Shown piece by piece: positions 15,352 through 15,962 of a stretch of 15,962 nt of DNA. This DNA is from Cocleimonas sp. GTDB taxonomy: Bacteria; Pseudomonadota; Gammaproteobacteria; Thiotrichales; Thiotrichaceae. The notes below the pieces were generated by a model, which worked only from the letters and a program-made list of their open reading frames with translations, did not search any database and was not told the origin of the DNA. The translations under genes and the position numbers were made by a program. Each line of letters opens with the position of its first letter. Position 1 is the first letter of the stretch. The stretch is from NCBI GenBank assembly GCA_021647365.1, contig JAKIUW010000042.1:1-15962 (forward strand). The letters run 5' to 3'.

Positions 15352-15378
15352 AATTGGGTTCAATAGAGTGATTTCAAG
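15352..15378 (-). promoter_or_regulatory. Candidate sigma32 heat-shock promoter of hslV
   Basis: On the minus strand a perfect CTTGAAA (15372-15378) is followed, after 13 bases, by CCCAATT (15352-15358), close to the CCCATNT core of sigma32 -10 elements. The position, about 75 bases before the hslV ATG, and the known heat-shock control of hslVU in E. coli support it. The predicted transcript begins near 15345, so the repeat arm at 15312-15336 would be in the 5' leader. Confidence 0.7.
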
Positions 15379-15459
15379 ACTATTTAATAAAGAATATATT
15401 GAAATACGACTTAAGGAGAAACCTTTTCATAAACGCTCTGATAATAACAAGCTCATTAG

Positions 15460-15846
15460 TCAACCATCTTTAGGTATCCCAGCATCTCGTAAAGCCTTTT
15501 TAAATAATATTCTAATTTTCTTTTTACTATGAAAAAGCCGACTGCAAGAACCTACCGTGCAACTCGGTAATAACTCCAATGTCTTTTTTGCATACTCTTG
15601 TGCTTTTTTAGGGTTGCCCGCTAATTGATGACAAGCTGCTGCAAGGGCATAAATCGAAAAGTATGTATCGTTATATAAAGTTGCCTGCATACTGAAAGTT
15701 GCCGCTTCAGTGAATTTTCCTTGCCCTACCATTAATACAGCACGCACCATCTTTGTTGTAAATAGATTAGCGTTACTCTGGGGGTTGAGCCGTTCTGCTT
15801 TATCAATGAGTTGATTAATTTGAATATCATCACTTGCTGAATTCAA
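15460..15846 (-). pseudogene. C-terminal TPR-like fragment truncated at an IS30-type element
   Basis: The frame encodes up to 128 residues with helical, TPR-like repeats (GQGKFTEAATFSMQATLY, then GNPKKAQEYAKKTLELLP) and ends in LRDAGIPKDG. That tail resembles the end of large TPR proteins attached to adenylate cyclase-type or TolB-like domains. The only start near the 5' end is a TTG that overlaps the transposase stop and lacks a ribosome binding site. The frame therefore probably begins inside the gene and lost its front part when the element inserted. A short functional protein is possible but less likely. The function is unknown. Confidence 0.55.
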
Positions 15847-15962
15847 GTTCTAAGTGCAACACTCTGAGTCTTAAATAAAACCTCGTAAGGTGTTCTGTAC
15901 TTTAAAGATTTTCGTGGCCTGTGATTCAATTGACTCACAACGCGTTGAATAAGATTATCATC
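15838..15962 (-). mobile_element. 3' end of an IS30-family insertion sequence
   Basis: In IS30-type elements the terminal inverted repeat lies at or just beyond the transposase stop codon, and the segment TTGCACTTAGAACTTGAATT here fits that pattern. The exact border near 15838 is an estimate because the other end and the target duplication are not visible. The element directly abuts the TPR-like fragment. Confidence 0.7.
15843..15962 (-). CDS. IS30-family transposase, C-terminal fragment (cut by window edge)
   Basis: The last 39 codons are visible. They contain LNHRPRKSLKYRTPYEVL, the classic end of the DDE integrase core of IS30-family transposases, and finish with VALRT and a TGA at 15843-15845. 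The catalytic glutamate normally lies just upstream, outside the window. The gene reads leftward, toward the TPR fragment and hslV. Confidence 0.9.
   Translation of the reverse strand, partial: DDNLIQRVVSQLNHRPRKSLKYRTPYEVLFKTQSVALRT

Overview
The window looks like a gammaproteobacterial chromosome segment with AT-leaning base composition. The best support is the close match of HslV and HslU to their E. coli counterparts, the hslV-hslU-DUF971 gene order, and a YfhM-type alpha-2-macroglobulin lipoprotein. A marine or sulfur-oxidising Thiotrichales-like lineage would fit but cannot be proven from this sequence. Both window edges run into insertion sequences. An IS4-type element with the DUF4372 N-terminus leaves on the left, and an IS30-family element leaves on the right. 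The region between them is rich in palindromic repeats.

Layout: (1) positions 1 to about 124, the start of an IS4-type transposase. (2) 209-6193, minus strand, one giant gene for a lipid-anchored bacterial alpha-2-macroglobulin with an intact thioester and a C-terminal SH3-like extension. It is bracketed by two members of a palindromic repeat family. (3) 6194-6617, a divergent intergenic region. (4) 6618-11939, plus strand, a complete five-gene Liv-type ABC importer: a Tat-exported binding protein, a strong terminator, two permeases and two ATPases. (5) 11982-15277, minus strand, a housekeeping run in transcription order hslV, hslU, a DUF971 gene, hisI and yidD. A heat-shock-like promoter lies in front of hslV, and different hairpin repeats fill the gaps. 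(6) 15460-15846, a TPR-like C-terminal fragment cut off at the edge of the IS30-type element.

The genes serve separate purposes: periplasmic defence, solute uptake, protein quality control, histidine biosynthesis and membrane protein insertion. The common thread is the repeats. One family has an arm of about 24 bp made of a run of C followed by TTTTACATGATG. It occurs as eight arms at four or five places: downstream and upstream of the macroglobulin gene, between livF and yidD, and as one inverted arm on each side of hslV. The arms come in two sequence subtypes that match within a given hairpin, and the loop varies from 1 to 34 bases, or about 590 bases if hslV is counted as a loop. A second motif, with core CTTCGACTCCGCTCAG, is fused to arms of the first at two sites. 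It also forms a perfect 30-bp stem between hisI and the DUF971 gene. One composite copy supplies the last codons and the stop codon of yidD. A third, longer hairpin overlaps the hslU stop codon. No transposase or RAYT gene for these repeats is visible in the window.
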